A stretch of 64,000 nt of DNA from Vreelandella salicampi (GTDB lineage: Bacteria; Pseudomonadota; Gammaproteobacteria; Pseudomonadales; Halomonadaceae): NCBI RefSeq assembly GCF_013415105.1, contig NZ_JACCDF010000001.1, positions 496,001-560,000 on the forward strand, given 5' to 3'. The notes beneath the pieces were generated by a model. That model was not told the origin of the DNA and did not search any database. It saw only the letters and a list, made by a program, of their open reading frames with translations. How positions within the stretch are numbered: the first letter of the stretch is position 1; every line of letters starts with the position of its first letter. Shown one piece after another: positions 37,199 through 46,983 of this stretch. The translations under genes were made by a program, and so were the position numbers.

Positions 37199-38230
37199 CT
37201 AGGTTTCGAGTAGCCGCAGGGTATCGCCAGTGGCAACGCCCAAGCGCTTCGCCTCTTGTTCGCTAAGCACAATGGTGTGGTCAGTGCTTGGCCCGCGACC
37301 TACCCAACTGGCAGTGAAGGTGAGCATATTAGTGGTCGTCGCTAACCAACGACTGACGCTCTCCTGCGCGGCGTTTTGAGAAACTTCCACCGTATAAAGC
37401 TGTGAGTTACGAATCGCGCGCACGTCATCAATATAGGCTTCCACCGTGGGGCCGCCGTCAAAGATATCGATATAGCCTTCCCAGCGTAGCCCCTCTTTTT
37501 TGAGCATTTCCAGCGCTGGGCGCGTGTGGCGGTGGACCTGGCCGATGCAGGCGCGCGCTTCTTCTGCAATGAAGGTGGTGTAAATGGGAAACTTGGGCAT
37601 TAGCTCGCCGATAAAGCTCTTCTGCCCCAAGCCGGTTAAACGGTCGGCTTCGTTGAAATCCATGGGAAAGAAATGCTTGCCCAGGCTCTCCCAGAAAGGG
37701 CTTTTGTTGTCGTCGTCGAACACGCCGCGCATTTCCGCCAACACTTTATCCGGGAACTGGTCGCGAAACTGCGCGATAAAAAGCCAGCGGGCTTTCGAAA
37801 GCAGCGCGCCGTTGCGCAAATGCTTATTGGCTTCGCCGCGGTACTCCTCGCGCAAAAACAGCGAACATACCTCAGCGTCGCCGGTGTGATCAGAGCTTAA
37901 AAACAGCGTGTCGATGGTGCGGTGCAAATCCAGCTGTGCTGAAGAGTGCGCCAGCGTACCCAGACGGTAGTGGTAAAACGGCACTTCGCGGCCTACCTGG
38001 CCTTCAATCGCGCAGCAGCCCGCCAACTCGCCGTTTTCTTCGTCTTCCAGCACGAAAAAATACAGCCGGTCGTCTTTAGGAGTGCGTTCCTCAAAAGCGC
38101 TAGCGGCGGTTTCAATCTTACTTGCCAGAAATTCGCGGTTATCCGGCAGCGAGGTAAAGCCCACGCCGGTCTGTTGTGCCAGCACCTGCAGTCCATCCAG
38201 GTCGTCACGGGCAATGGGTCGAAGACGCAT
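37199..38230 (-). CDS. aruG: Arginine N-succinyltransferase, beta subunit (AstA/AruG)
   Basis: This 343-residue GNAT-fold enzyme transfers succinate from succinyl-CoA to arginine (and ornithine), the first AST step. AstA hallmarks include MRLRPIARDDLDGLQVLA, SLPDNREFLASKI, SPFWESLGKHFF, FNEADRLTGLGQKSFIGELMP and the IDIFDGGPTVEA segment. Its ATG shares one base with the aruF stop (TAATG). In Pseudomonas AruF and AruG form the heteromeric enzyme, and the same two-subunit form is encoded here. Confidence 0.95.
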   Translation of the reverse strand: MRLRPIARDDLDGLQVLAQQTGVGFTSLPDNREFLASKIETAASAFEERTPKDDRLYFFVLEDEENGELAGCCAIEGQVGREVPFYHYRLGTLAHSSAQLDLHRTIDTLFLSSDHTGDAEVCSLFLREEYRGEANKHLRNGALLSKARWLFIAQFRDQFPDKVLAEMRGVFDDDNKSPFWESLGKHFFPMDFNEADRLTGLGQKSFIGELMPKFPIYTTFIAEEARACIGQVHRHTRPALEMLKKEGLRWEGYIDIFDGGPTVEAYIDDVRAIRNSQLYTVEVSQNAAQESVSRWLATTTNMLTFTASWVGRGPSTDHTIVLSEQEAKRLGVATGDTLRLLET

Positions 38231-39327
38231 TACACCTCTCCTTCATCGAACACAGCACCTTCATCGAGCTCAGCGACGGCGCTTGGCAGGGTTAGCGGTA
38301 CCGCCAGCACTGCGCAGCCCTCTTCCACCCCAAGCTGCTCGGCGTGCGAGGGCGATAGCATCAACTGGCCGGTAGGGGAAAGTGCGTAACGCGCGACAAG
38401 GCAGCGAAAATCATCATCCCGCTTTTGGTTGGCGATCATCGCCGGTTCGGCATCGGGCAACGCCTGTTCGGGGCGTATGCGCACCGGGCGCCAGGCGGCA
38501 TGGCGAAACGTTGCCAGACGCTCGCGCTTGGCTTTGACAATCGGCCCGGCGTCGAAAATATCCACGTGGCGAGAGCGCGCAAAGCCTTCCGCGATCATTT
38601 CCGCTAGTGCCGTTTTGTGCGCCGGGTGTTCGCGGCCAATAGCCGCGCGCGCCTCACACGTTAGCAGCGGCAAATACAGCGGAAACTGCGGCATGACCTC
38701 GGCAATAAAGCTTTTCGAGCGCACCCCGGCGATGTGGTTCATCTCTTGGAAGCTGCGAGCGAAAAAGTGCCGCCCGACGCTCTCCCAAAATGGCGATTGC
38801 GCTTGGGCATCCAGGTAGCCGGGAAACGCCACGGCCAGAATACGCGAGAAGCGCTCGGGGTATTGGGCGATAAACATCAGCCGCGCCCGACGCAGCAGGC
38901 TTTCTGCGTAAGTTCCTTTGTAGCGCGGGTCAAGCGAGAAAGCACACAGCAGCGTCGCCTCAGACACCTCGTGAGACAGCGAAAGCGTTTGCACTTCGCG
39001 GCGCACGTTGAGCTGCTGGGAGGCGTGAATCAGCGTTTCCTGACGGTAGGTGTAATAGGCCTCAGCACCGCCCGCTTGGGCGCGAATGGTCGCCGTCCCC
39101 AGTACCTCATGAGAGGTACCATCAGTCGCGATGCGTTCCAACACAAAGGTGTAGTGCTCGTTGCCTGGCGCTTCCACCTCACTGATAAACGCGTCTTGAG
39201 AGCGCGCAATGCGTTCAAGCAACCGCTCCCGACTGGCAGGCAAATTAGTCAGCCGTGGGGTGGCGTTTTCCGCTAGTCGCGCTAAGGCGTCGATATCGCG
39301 CGTCTCGACAGGTCGGACGATCAACAT
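38230..39327 (-). CDS. aruF: Arginine/ornithine succinyltransferase, alpha subunit (AruF)
   Basis: This 365-residue AstA homologue pairs with AruG. ATG 39327 follows GAGGAG; the longer frame to 39390 is unsupported. It begins MLIVRPVETRDIDALARLAE and keeps the subunit signature segments LTNLPASRERLLERI, SPFWESVGRHFFARSF and VDIFDAGPIVKA. Overlap with aruG (TAATG) implies equal synthesis of the two subunits. The C-terminal ~40 residues are acidic and specific to this copy. Confidence 0.93.
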   Translation of the reverse strand: MLIVRPVETRDIDALARLAENATPRLTNLPASRERLLERIARSQDAFISEVEAPGNEHYTFVLERIATDGTSHEVLGTATIRAQAGGAEAYYTYRQETLIHASQQLNVRREVQTLSLSHEVSEATLLCAFSLDPRYKGTYAESLLRRARLMFIAQYPERFSRILAVAFPGYLDAQAQSPFWESVGRHFFARSFQEMNHIAGVRSKSFIAEVMPQFPLYLPLLTCEARAAIGREHPAHKTALAEMIAEGFARSRHVDIFDAGPIVKAKRERLATFRHAAWRPVRIRPEQALPDAEPAMIANQKRDDDFRCLVARYALSPTGQLMLSPSHAEQLGVEEGCAVLAVPLTLPSAVAELDEGAVFDEGEV

Positions 39328-39352
39328 CCTCGTCTCCTCATCTCGGTTTTTT

Positions 39353-40573
<1,221 letters not shown>

Positions 40574-40586
40574 CTACCTCCACTGG

Positions 40587-40630
40587 GTATAAGAAAGAAG
40601 AAAGTATAAGAAAGAAAAGAGTATAAAGAA
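40587..40630. repeat. Phased 17-bp repeats in the astC leader
   Basis: GTATAAGAAAGAA occurs at 40587 and 40604, and GTATAAAGAA at 40621, exactly 17 bases apart each time, 20-64 bases upstream of the astC start. Tandem slippage or a phased binding site are both possible. Confidence 0.7.
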
Positions 40631-40801
40631 TTTTACTAGGTTAACCGTTTTCAGCAATGGAGCGAAAAATTATCCGTTGCGCTATACGAGTGTACGACGA
40701 CTCTCGCCTTGAAGAATCCGTTAAGCGCCCAATACTCATTAATAGGCTTAACATGGCGCTTCCTAGCGCGACGCTGATATTCATCAAGAGGAGCACACCG
40801 T

Positions 40802-41596
40802 ATGCATATTGATCTAAGCGGTAAGCACGCCATCATCACCGGCTCCACGGCGGGCATTGGCTTTGCAATTGCCCAAGGGCTTGCCAACGCAGGGGCCAAC
40901 GTCGTCATCACTGGGCGCACCCAAGAGCGGGTCGATGAGGCCGTCGCGGCGATCAAAAAAGACGCCCCCAACGCCAAAGCAGAAGGGGTAGCCGCCGACC
41001 TGGGGACAGCAGAAGGTTGCCAATCGCTGATTGAACAGCAGCCCGACACCGATATTTTGGTCAATAACGTGGGCATCTTTGGCCCGCAGGATTTTTTTGA
41101 AATTGATGACGCTACTTGGCAGCAGTTTTTCGACGTGAACATCATGAGTGCGGTGCGCCTTTCTCGCCATTACGCCAAGGGTATGCGCGAGCGCGATTGG
41201 GGTCGCATTCAGTTTATCTCCAGCGAGTCGGGTATCAATATTCCCAGCGAGATGGTCCATTACGGTATGACGAAATCAGCCCTTCTGTCGGTTTCTCGCG
41301 GGCTTGCCAAAGTGCTTAGCGGTACTCAGGTAACCGTCAATGCGATTTTGCCAGGGCCCACGCGCTCGGAAGGCGTGCTGAACATGATGGCTGACATGGC
41401 GGAAAAAGAAGGGGTATCTCAGCAAGCGTTCGAAGCCCAATTTGTGCAGAAAGGCCGCCCGTCGTCCATCATCCAGCGGTTGGCCACACCGGAAGAAGTC
41501 GCCAACATGAGCGTGTACGCCGCCTCTCCACAAGCTAGCGCCACCACCGGTGCGGCACTGCGAGTGGAAGGCGGTATTGTGGACACCCTCACCTAA
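40802..41596 (+). CDS. Short-chain dehydrogenase/reductase
   Basis: This 264-residue classical SDR has TGSTAGIG (14-21) for cofactor binding, GRTQ after the second strand (favouring NADP), NNVG (about 88-91), the catalytic serine in FISSESGINIP and YGMTK (the Tyr/Lys pair). Substrate unknown; the branch resembles 3-oxoacyl-ACP reductase-like oxidoreductases. GAGGAG precedes the ATG. It is divergent from the AST operon and ends before a hairpin terminator. Confidence 0.9.
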   Translation: MHIDLSGKHAIITGSTAGIGFAIAQGLANAGANVVITGRTQERVDEAVAAIKKDAPNAKAEGVAADLGTAEGCQSLIEQQPDTDILVNNVGIFGPQDFFEIDDATWQQFFDVNIMSAVRLSRHYAKGMRERDWGRIQFISSESGINIPSEMVHYGMTKSALLSVSRGLAKVLSGTQVTVNAILPGPTRSEGVLNMMADMAEKEGVSQQAFEAQFVQKGRPSSIIQRLATPEEVANMSVYAASPQASATTGAALRVEGGIVDTLT

Positions 41597-41683
41597 GCCT
41601 TCATTCGGTTGTCACCCCGATTGCGGCATAGCCAAAAACGTAAGGGAAGGGAAGGGAAGTTAAGATAAGTGAAGAGACGAAAC

Positions 41684-41705
41684 AGGCCGGGCAATGACCC
41701 GGCCT
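41684..41705. terminator. Hairpin terminator between convergent genes
   Basis: AGGCCGGG (41684-41691) and CCCGGCCT (41698-41705) form a perfect 8-bp GC stem with a 6-base loop. It lies between the SDR stop and the stop of the small membrane protein gene. The following T-tract is weak (AGTTGTTC). Confidence 0.75.
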
Positions 41706-41721
41706 AGTTGTTCAAAGAAGC

Positions 41722-41928
41722 TTAGTCGACCACGTTAAATAACAGCAGCGCGGCGACTAAAATGCCGAGAACAATGATGATAACCGGCAATAATTTGTGC
41801 ATACCCCCTGCTGGCTTTTGGGCCTCGGGCTGAAGCTCCGGCTTGGAGGCTTCATAGTTTTCTGGTTTCCGCTCGTTCATGACATGCTCTTTCTCTTCTT
41901 CTGGGGTTTTGCTTTCCTTAGTATCCAT
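41722..41928 (-). CDS. Small single-pass membrane protein
   Basis: The protein has 68 residues: a hydrophilic, Glu/Lys-rich N-terminus (about 1-43, with many PE/EE and KP pairs) and one C-terminal membrane helix (LLPVIIIVLGILVAALLLF). The tail-anchored layout suggests a regulatory or stress micro-protein of the inner membrane. GGAGGTACC precedes the ATG at 41928, strong support for a real gene. No family recognised. Confidence 0.75.
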   Translation of the reverse strand: MDTKESKTPEEEKEHVMNERKPENYEASKPELQPEAQKPAGGMHKLLPVIIIVLGILVAALLLFNVVD

Positions 41929-41971
41929 ACGGTACCTCCAGATGTCGGGTTAAGAGTCGCACAAGACATAC

Positions 41972-43168
41972 TCACAACGGGACGACATCGAACTCTACGA
42001 CCGGGTTCACATCTGCATCGTAATCGACATCATCACGCTCGAAGCCAAACAGCTTCAAGAACTCGTGCTTATACCCAGCATAGTCGGTAATGTCGAAGAG
42101 GTTGTCGGTGGTGACCGCCGGCCATAAATCTTTGCACGCCTGCTGCACGTCATCGCGCAGCTCCCAATCGTCCAAACGCACGCGGCCAACGTCGTCGGTG
42201 CTGGCATCATCACCGTAGAGTTTCTCGTCGAATAGGCGGTTAAGCTGATCAATCGTGCCTTCGTGCAGTCCCTTCTCCTTCATAATGCGGTACACCATGG
42301 CGATGTACAGCGGCATCACGGGGATTGCGGCACTTGCCTGAGTGACGACCGATTTAAGCACCGCGACGTTGGCGCTACCGCCGTGTTCTTTAAGCGTCTT
42401 ATCGATCTCGTTAGCCGCACGGTCGAGATCTTCCTTGGCCTTGCCCAGCGCACCGTGCCAGTAAATCGGCCAAGTGATTTCGGTGCCGATATAGCTAAAC
42501 GCCACGCTGCGAGCGCCTTTGGCTAACACGCCCGCTTTATCCAGGGCGTCCATCCACAGCTCCCAGTCTTCGCCGCCCATCACTGCGATGGTGTCGTCAA
42601 TCTCCTGCTGGGTCGCGGGTTCGACTTCGGTTTCCGTGATGGCGTCTTTGTTGGTATCGATGGCAGTCGCGCGGTAGGTCTCGCCGATGGGCTTGAGACT
42701 TGAGCGCTTCACCTCGCCGCTGTCCGGCAGCTTGCGTACTGGCGACGCCAGGGAATAAACCACCAGGTCGACTTCGCCCATGTCCTGCTTAATCAGCTCA
42801 ATGGCTTTTTCCCGTGCTTCGTGCGAAAACGCATCACCGTTGATGGATTTGCTGTACAGCCCTTCTTCTTTGGCAAACTTGTCAAACGCCGCGCTGTTGT
42901 ACCAGCCAGCGGTGCCCGGCTTTTTCTCGCTAGCTGGCTTTTCAAAAAAGATCCCCAGGGTATCGGCGCCATAACCAAACGCGGCGGTAATACGCGCCGC
43001 TAAGCCATAGCCGCTCGAGGCGCCAATGACGAGCACTTTTTTCGGCCCGGCGCTTTTATCCAGCCCCCGTGCCCGCGTCGCTTCGATCTGCTCGCGAACG
43101 TTCTGCTCACAGCCTTTCGGGTGGGTAGTGGTACAAATAAAACCGCGTACTTTAGGTTTAATAATCAC
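41972..43168 (-). CDS. fabV: Enoyl-[ACP] reductase, FabV type
   Basis: This 398-residue NADH-dependent enzyme carries out the last reduction of fatty-acid elongation and, in relatives, confers triclosan resistance. The start [20 protein letters not shown] is diagnostic. The NADH-binding [12 protein letters not shown] segment lies near residue 50, and the FabV-type Y-x8-K active site is in [16 protein letters not shown]. FabV is longer than FabI, and 398 fits. GAGG lies before the ATG. Confidence 0.96.
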   Translation of the reverse strand: MIIKPKVRGFICTTTHPKGCEQNVREQIEATRARGLDKSAGPKKVLVIGASSGYGLAARITAAFGYGADTLGIFFEKPASEKKPGTAGWYNSAAFDKFAKEEGLYSKSINGDAFSHEAREKAIELIKQDMGEVDLVVYSLASPVRKLPDSGEVKRSSLKPIGETYRATAIDTNKDAITETEVEPATQQEIDDTIAVMGGEDWELWMDALDKAGVLAKGARSVAFSYIGTEITWPIYWHGALGKAKEDLDRAANEIDKTLKEHGGSANVAVLKSVVTQASAAIPVMPLYIAMVYRIMKEKGLHEGTIDQLNRLFDEKLYGDDASTDDVGRVRLDDWELRDDVQQACKDLWPAVTTDNLFDITDYAGYKHEFLKLFGFERDDVDYDADVNPVVEFDVVPL

Positions 43169-43341
43169 ATCGAACCTCGTTATCGGGAGTTGGCGTTAAG
43201 CGCTAAAATAAACAATGGCCGTATTCTAGCCGCCAACGCCGCCGCTGTCCGCCCCTGTGGGGTGGCTAAGCCGTTTCTGGTTGAGATGGCTAGGCATTCG
43301 CGGCAGGATAACGAGCAAAATATGGGCACGGAGTGACAAGT

Positions 43342-43731
43342 ATGAACGCACAGCAGTTGGTCGATGAACGCGGGGATTTATGGTTGGCACTGGCGCCGTT
43401 ATGGCTGGACCGAGAGCCCAGCGAGCGTGACTTTGCCGCCATGGTCGAGGAAATTCAGCGCCATGAGATGACACTGAAAGAACTTGAGTGGATGTTTCGC
43501 TTAGAGCTTGCTCCGGTTATGTCGCGCCATCAACTCTCAATTGCCAGCGAGTGGCGCCGATATGACGATTACAAATTGATGAAGCAGTTGGTCAGCCACA
43601 ACTTGCGCTTAACCGGCTGGCGGCGTAAAGGCTGGGCGCTGTTCTCTGGCCTGACGACGATGATGGTACGCCACCGATGGCACGAGTTAATGCAGCGCGT
43701 GCTCGTCGCCCGTGGCGAGCAACCTTTTTGA
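43342..43731 (+). CDS. Hypothetical helical protein (DUF7079-like)
   Basis: The protein has 129 residues. I start at ATG 43342, which has GGAG 8 bases before it; a GTG 9 bases earlier overlaps that site. It is helical and charged: LWLALAPLWLDREPSERDF, then HEMTLKELEWMFRLELAPVM and a basic C-terminus (GWRRKGWALFSGL). The first segment resembles the DUF7079 pattern. Function unknown. It converges on the glutathione peroxidase gene with an 8-base gap. Confidence 0.6.
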   Translation: MNAQQLVDERGDLWLALAPLWLDREPSERDFAAMVEEIQRHEMTLKELEWMFRLELAPVMSRHQLSIASEWRRYDDYKLMKQLVSHNLRLTGWRRKGWALFSGLTTMMVRHRWHELMQRVLVARGEQPF

Positions 43732-43739
43732 ACTAGCGA

Positions 43740-44225
43740 TCACTCGGTATCGAGCGCACGTTCCAATTCGATTTTTAGCGCCACACCATGCTCTTTAGGC
43801 CCAAAGCGCGCGATGGCATGGCCATCTCGCCCGACAAGAAATTTGGTGAAGTTCCACTTGACCGCTTTCGTTCCCATCACGCCCGGTGCTTCACGCTTGA
43901 TCTGAACAAAGAGCGGATGAGCATCACGGCCGTTAACCTTCACTTTTTCCATCAGGGGAAACTCGACGCTAAACTCGCGCTGGGCAAACACGGAAAAGGC
44001 CTCCGCATTCTCTGGCGTTTGGCGACCAAATTGATTACAGGGAAACCCCAGCACCGTAAAGCCACGATCGCGGTAGCGTTGATAGAGCGCTTCCAGCTCT
44101 TTTAGCTGCGGGGTAAAGCCGCACTGACTCGCGACATTGACCACTAAAAGCACTTGGCCTTGAAGTGCGCCCAGGTTAAACGGCTGCCCATCGTGGGTAT
44201 AACAGTCGTAATCGTAGATGTTCAT
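43740..44225 (-). CDS. Glutathione peroxidase (BtuE-like)
   Basis: This 161-residue thiol peroxidase is of the cysteine glutathione peroxidase type. The peroxidatic cysteine is C35 (NVASQCGFTPQ), and the family motif GFPCNQFGRQ (60-69) and catalytic WNFTKF are present. The bacterial enzymes usually use thioredoxin. It reduces hydrogen or lipid peroxides in the cytoplasm. No operon partner; its own promoter lies in the 85-base gap behind the LysE-family gene. Confidence 0.93.
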   Translation of the reverse strand: MNIYDYDCYTHDGQPFNLGALQGQVLLVVNVASQCGFTPQLKELEALYQRYRDRGFTVLGFPCNQFGRQTPENAEAFSVFAQREFSVEFPLMEKVKVNGRDAHPLFVQIKREAPGVMGTKAVKWNFTKFLVGRDGHAIARFGPKEHGVALKIELERALDTE

Positions 44226-44310
44226 GGCAGCCCCGTTATAGCAACAAATACATACGACTTACTTTGCCACGCCAACAAAATCCACACCAGTCTTGGTAAG
44301 CCCCATTTTG

Positions 44311-44928
44311 CTAGGCCAGTGGCCCTAGCACGACTCTTAACGCTAACCCGATGAGCATCACCCCGGTCGCGCGATTGATCCAGTGAGCGCGTTGTTGCAA
44401 CCACGGCAACACACGCGAGTGCGAGAGCAAAAGCGCCACCAGCACGTACCAAACGCCATCGATAATCATGGCCGTCAATACGATAATCGCCTTTGCCGCC
44501 ACACTCATTTCCGGCGAGACAAATTGGCTCAACAGCGCGACGAAAAACAGAATCAACTTAGGATTACTAAGCGCCACCAGTACGCCTTCCCGCGCCGCCT
44601 GAGGGCTAGTAGTGAGCACAGCGTTTGCTTGAATCGACCCGGCTCTTCCCGCCCGCAATGCTTTAATGCCGAGCCAAGCGAGATAGGCCGCCCCACCCCA
44701 GGTCACCAGCTGAAACAGCAGCGGAAAACGCGCCATTAACGCACCCAACCCCAGCACGGTAAGTAGCGCATAAAACCCCACGCCCAATGCATGAAAAAGG
44801 CTCGCCGTCACCCCAGGTAGGCGCCCTCCCCCAAGCGTATGGCGCAGCACCAGCGCCAAGCTCGGCCCTGGCGACATCGCGCCCATGGCACAAATAGCGG
44901 CTAACGATAGCCATAGCGAAAACGGCAT
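44311..44928 (-). CDS. LysE/RhtB family amino-acid exporter
   Basis: This 205-residue inner-membrane protein has six helices. Family hallmarks are AMSPGPSLALVLRHTLGGG (about 16-34) and ALSNPKLILFFVALLSQF (about 115-132). LysE/RhtB proteins export amino acids such as homoserine, threonine or lysine; the substrate is unknown. It is divergent from the YebC-like gene, sharing a 141-base promoter region. Confidence 0.92.
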   Translation of the reverse strand: MPFSLWLSLAAICAMGAMSPGPSLALVLRHTLGGGRLPGVTASLFHALGVGFYALLTVLGLGALMARFPLLFQLVTWGGAAYLAWLGIKALRAGRAGSIQANAVLTTSPQAAREGVLVALSNPKLILFFVALLSQFVSPEMSVAAKAIIVLTAMIIDGVWYVLVALLLSHSRVLPWLQQRAHWINRATGVMLIGLALRVVLGPLA

Positions 44929-45069
44929 GGAGTTCCTCCTTGAGCGTTAATCAACAACCTCACTAGTGTAACCCAACGAGCGGCCCGCTCGCGGCGCAAT
45001 AACGCTGTTAGGCAGCAGGCTTGTCGAGTAAAATCGTCGCTCACGATGCCACCAACACAGGAGTGTACG

Positions 45070-45798
45070 ATGGGTAGGGCTTTCCAGAACCGTAAAGAAT
45101 CCATGGCCAAAACGGCCGATGCCAAAACCAAGGTTTACAGCAAATATGGGCGCGAAATTTACGTCTGCGCCAAATCCGGCGGCACCGACCCTAACGGCAA
45201 CCTGGCGCTGCGCGGTTTAATTGAGCGCGCCAAGAAAGATCAGGTGCCCTCGCACGTGATCGACAAAGCCCTGGATAAAGCCAGCGGCGCGGGTGGCGAA
45301 GATTTCTCTATCGCCCGTTACGAAGGCTTTGGCCCCGGCAACGCGATGGTGATCGTCGAGTGCTTAACCGATAACCCTAACCGTACTTTTGGCGACGTGC
45401 GCGGTTGTTTTACCAAAACCAAAAGCAAGATCGGCACCCCTGGTAGCGTCAGCCATATGTTCGACCACTGCGCGATTTTTGCCTTCGCCGGTGATGACGA
45501 AGAAGCCGTGCTTGAAGCGCTGATGGAAGCGGACGTAGATGTCACCGACATCGAGCACGAAGACGGCCACATCACGGTATTTGCCCCGCACACCGATTAC
45601 GCCAAGGCCAAGCAGGCGTTGTGGGATACCTTTGGTGAGATCGACTTTGAAGCAGACGAGATCCAATTTCTCCCCCAAACCACCACACAGGTGGAAGGCG
45701 ACGACGTTGCCGCCTTCGAGAAGCTCTTGGATATGCTCAACGACCTCGACGACGTGCAAAACGTCTACCACAGCGGCGAGCTGCCGGAGAGAGATTAG
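45070..45798 (+). CDS. YebC/PmpR family protein (YeeN branch)
   Basis: The protein has 242 residues from ATG 45070, after ACAGGAG; an upstream ATG at 45046 lacks a site. The N-terminus [19 protein letters not shown] and [19 protein letters not shown] are typical. The three-domain YebC fold is intact, with an acidic C-terminus ending [13 protein letters not shown]. YebC proteins were described as DNA-binding regulators and more recently as factors that help ribosomes through difficult stretches; the YeeN branch is less studied. Confidence 0.9.
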   Translation: MGRAFQNRKESMAKTADAKTKVYSKYGREIYVCAKSGGTDPNGNLALRGLIERAKKDQVPSHVIDKALDKASGAGGEDFSIARYEGFGPGNAMVIVECLTDNPNRTFGDVRGCFTKTKSKIGTPGSVSHMFDHCAIFAFAGDDEEAVLEALMEADVDVTDIEHEDGHITVFAPHTDYAKAKQALWDTFGEIDFEADEIQFLPQTTTQVEGDDVAAFEKLLDMLNDLDDVQNVYHSGELPERD

Positions 45799-45860
45799 GC
45801 GCGTTCCAGCACCTGCGTTTCGCGCTGAATCGAGATCCTCCTACTCGCAAGAATATAAGA

Positions 45861-45885
45861 GCGGCCATTTGGTCAAAATGGCCGC
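45861..45885. terminator. Hairpin between the YebC-like and oxidoreductase genes
   Basis: GCGGCCATTT (45861-45870) and AAATGGCCGC (45876-45885) form a perfect 10-bp stem with a 5-base loop between convergent genes. The T-tract is missing, so strength is uncertain. Confidence 0.65.
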
Positions 45886-45924
45886 CCGGTTTCAGTCAAT
45901 CATCTAAAGCACTCGCCTACCGTA

Positions 45925-46932
45925 TTAAAACGTCAGGCAGATTTTACCGAAGTGCTTGCCGGATTCCTGATGGCGGAAAGCATCGGCAATTTCGCTCAAG
46001 GCAAATTCCCGGTCGATAGTCGGATGCAGGCCATTGGCGTCGATGGCCCGCACCATCTCGATCTGGTCGCGGCGGCTACCGACAATTAGGCCCTGTAGTT
46101 TCGCCTGCTTGGCCATCAGCTTCGCGGTGGGAATCTCGCCTTCGCGGCCGGTAAGAATGCCAATCAAGGCGATATGACCGCCAATTTTGACCGCATCAAT
46201 CGACTGCGGCAGCGTACCGGAGCCACCGACTTCAATCACATGGTCCACACCTTCGCCGCCGGTCAGCGCTTTGACCTCTTTCCCCCAGGCGGGCGTGGTT
46301 TTGTAGTTGATCACGTGCTCAGCGCCCATCTCTTTTAGCCGCTCGAGTTTGGCATCAGAAGACGACGTGGCGATCACGCGAGCGCCCATCATCTTGGCAA
46401 ACTGCAGGGCGAAAATAGACACGCCCCCGGTGCCCAGCACCAGCACGGTGTCGCCGGCTTTCAGGCCGCCGTCAACCACCAGCGCACGCCAGGCGGTCAG
46501 CCCTGCGGTGGTCAACGTGGCGGATTCAGCGTGGCTGTAGCCCTGCGGCTGATGGGTAAAAGCCGTCACCGGTGCAACAACTTGCTCGCGGGCGTAGCCC
46601 TCAACGCCATCACCCGGCGTGGTGCGAAAGTCGCCCACTCGCGCAGGGCCTTCCTGCCAACCGGGGAAGAAGGTGGACACCACGTGATCGCCCACGGCGA
46701 ATTCGCTTACGCCCTCACCCACAGCGTCGACAACGCCCGCGCCATCGGACATGGGAATGCGGCCATCGTCGGTGGGAATCATTCCTGCGACCACGGCATA
46801 GTCGTGGAAATTAAGCGAGCTGGCGTGAAGGCGCACGCGAACTTCACCCGGCCCCGGTTCACCAGGGGCGTCTAGCTCCACCACATTGAGGTTGTCGAGC
46901 CCACCCGGTGCTTTCAGTTGAATCGCTTGCAT
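45925..46932 (-). CDS. NAD(P)-dependent MDR oxidoreductase
   Basis: This 335-residue medium-chain dehydrogenase has GEVRVRLHASSLNFHDYAVV at the substrate site, ATLTTAGLTAWRAL, and the nucleotide-binding turn VLGTGGVSIFALQFAK (GTGGVS). No structural-zinc cysteine cluster or CGxC catalytic motif is present, so it is quinone-oxidoreductase-like. Substrate unknown. It stands alone on the minus strand downstream of the ABC exporter. Confidence 0.85.
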   Translation of the reverse strand: MQAIQLKAPGGLDNLNVVELDAPGEPGPGEVRVRLHASSLNFHDYAVVAGMIPTDDGRIPMSDGAGVVDAVGEGVSEFAVGDHVVSTFFPGWQEGPARVGDFRTTPGDGVEGYAREQVVAPVTAFTHQPQGYSHAESATLTTAGLTAWRALVVDGGLKAGDTVLVLGTGGVSIFALQFAKMMGARVIATSSSDAKLERLKEMGAEHVINYKTTPAWGKEVKALTGGEGVDHVIEVGGSGTLPQSIDAVKIGGHIALIGILTGREGEIPTAKLMAKQAKLQGLIVGSRRDQIEMVRAIDANGLHPTIDREFALSEIADAFRHQESGKHFGKICLTF

Positions 46933-46983
46933 CGCTGTCTCCTAATCGGAAGTGTCGCTTGTATACTGGATTATTGCTTACCC

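Noticed and set aside
41641-41680. GGGAA-rich purine run
   Set aside because: Short low-complexity sequence between convergent genes without further structure.
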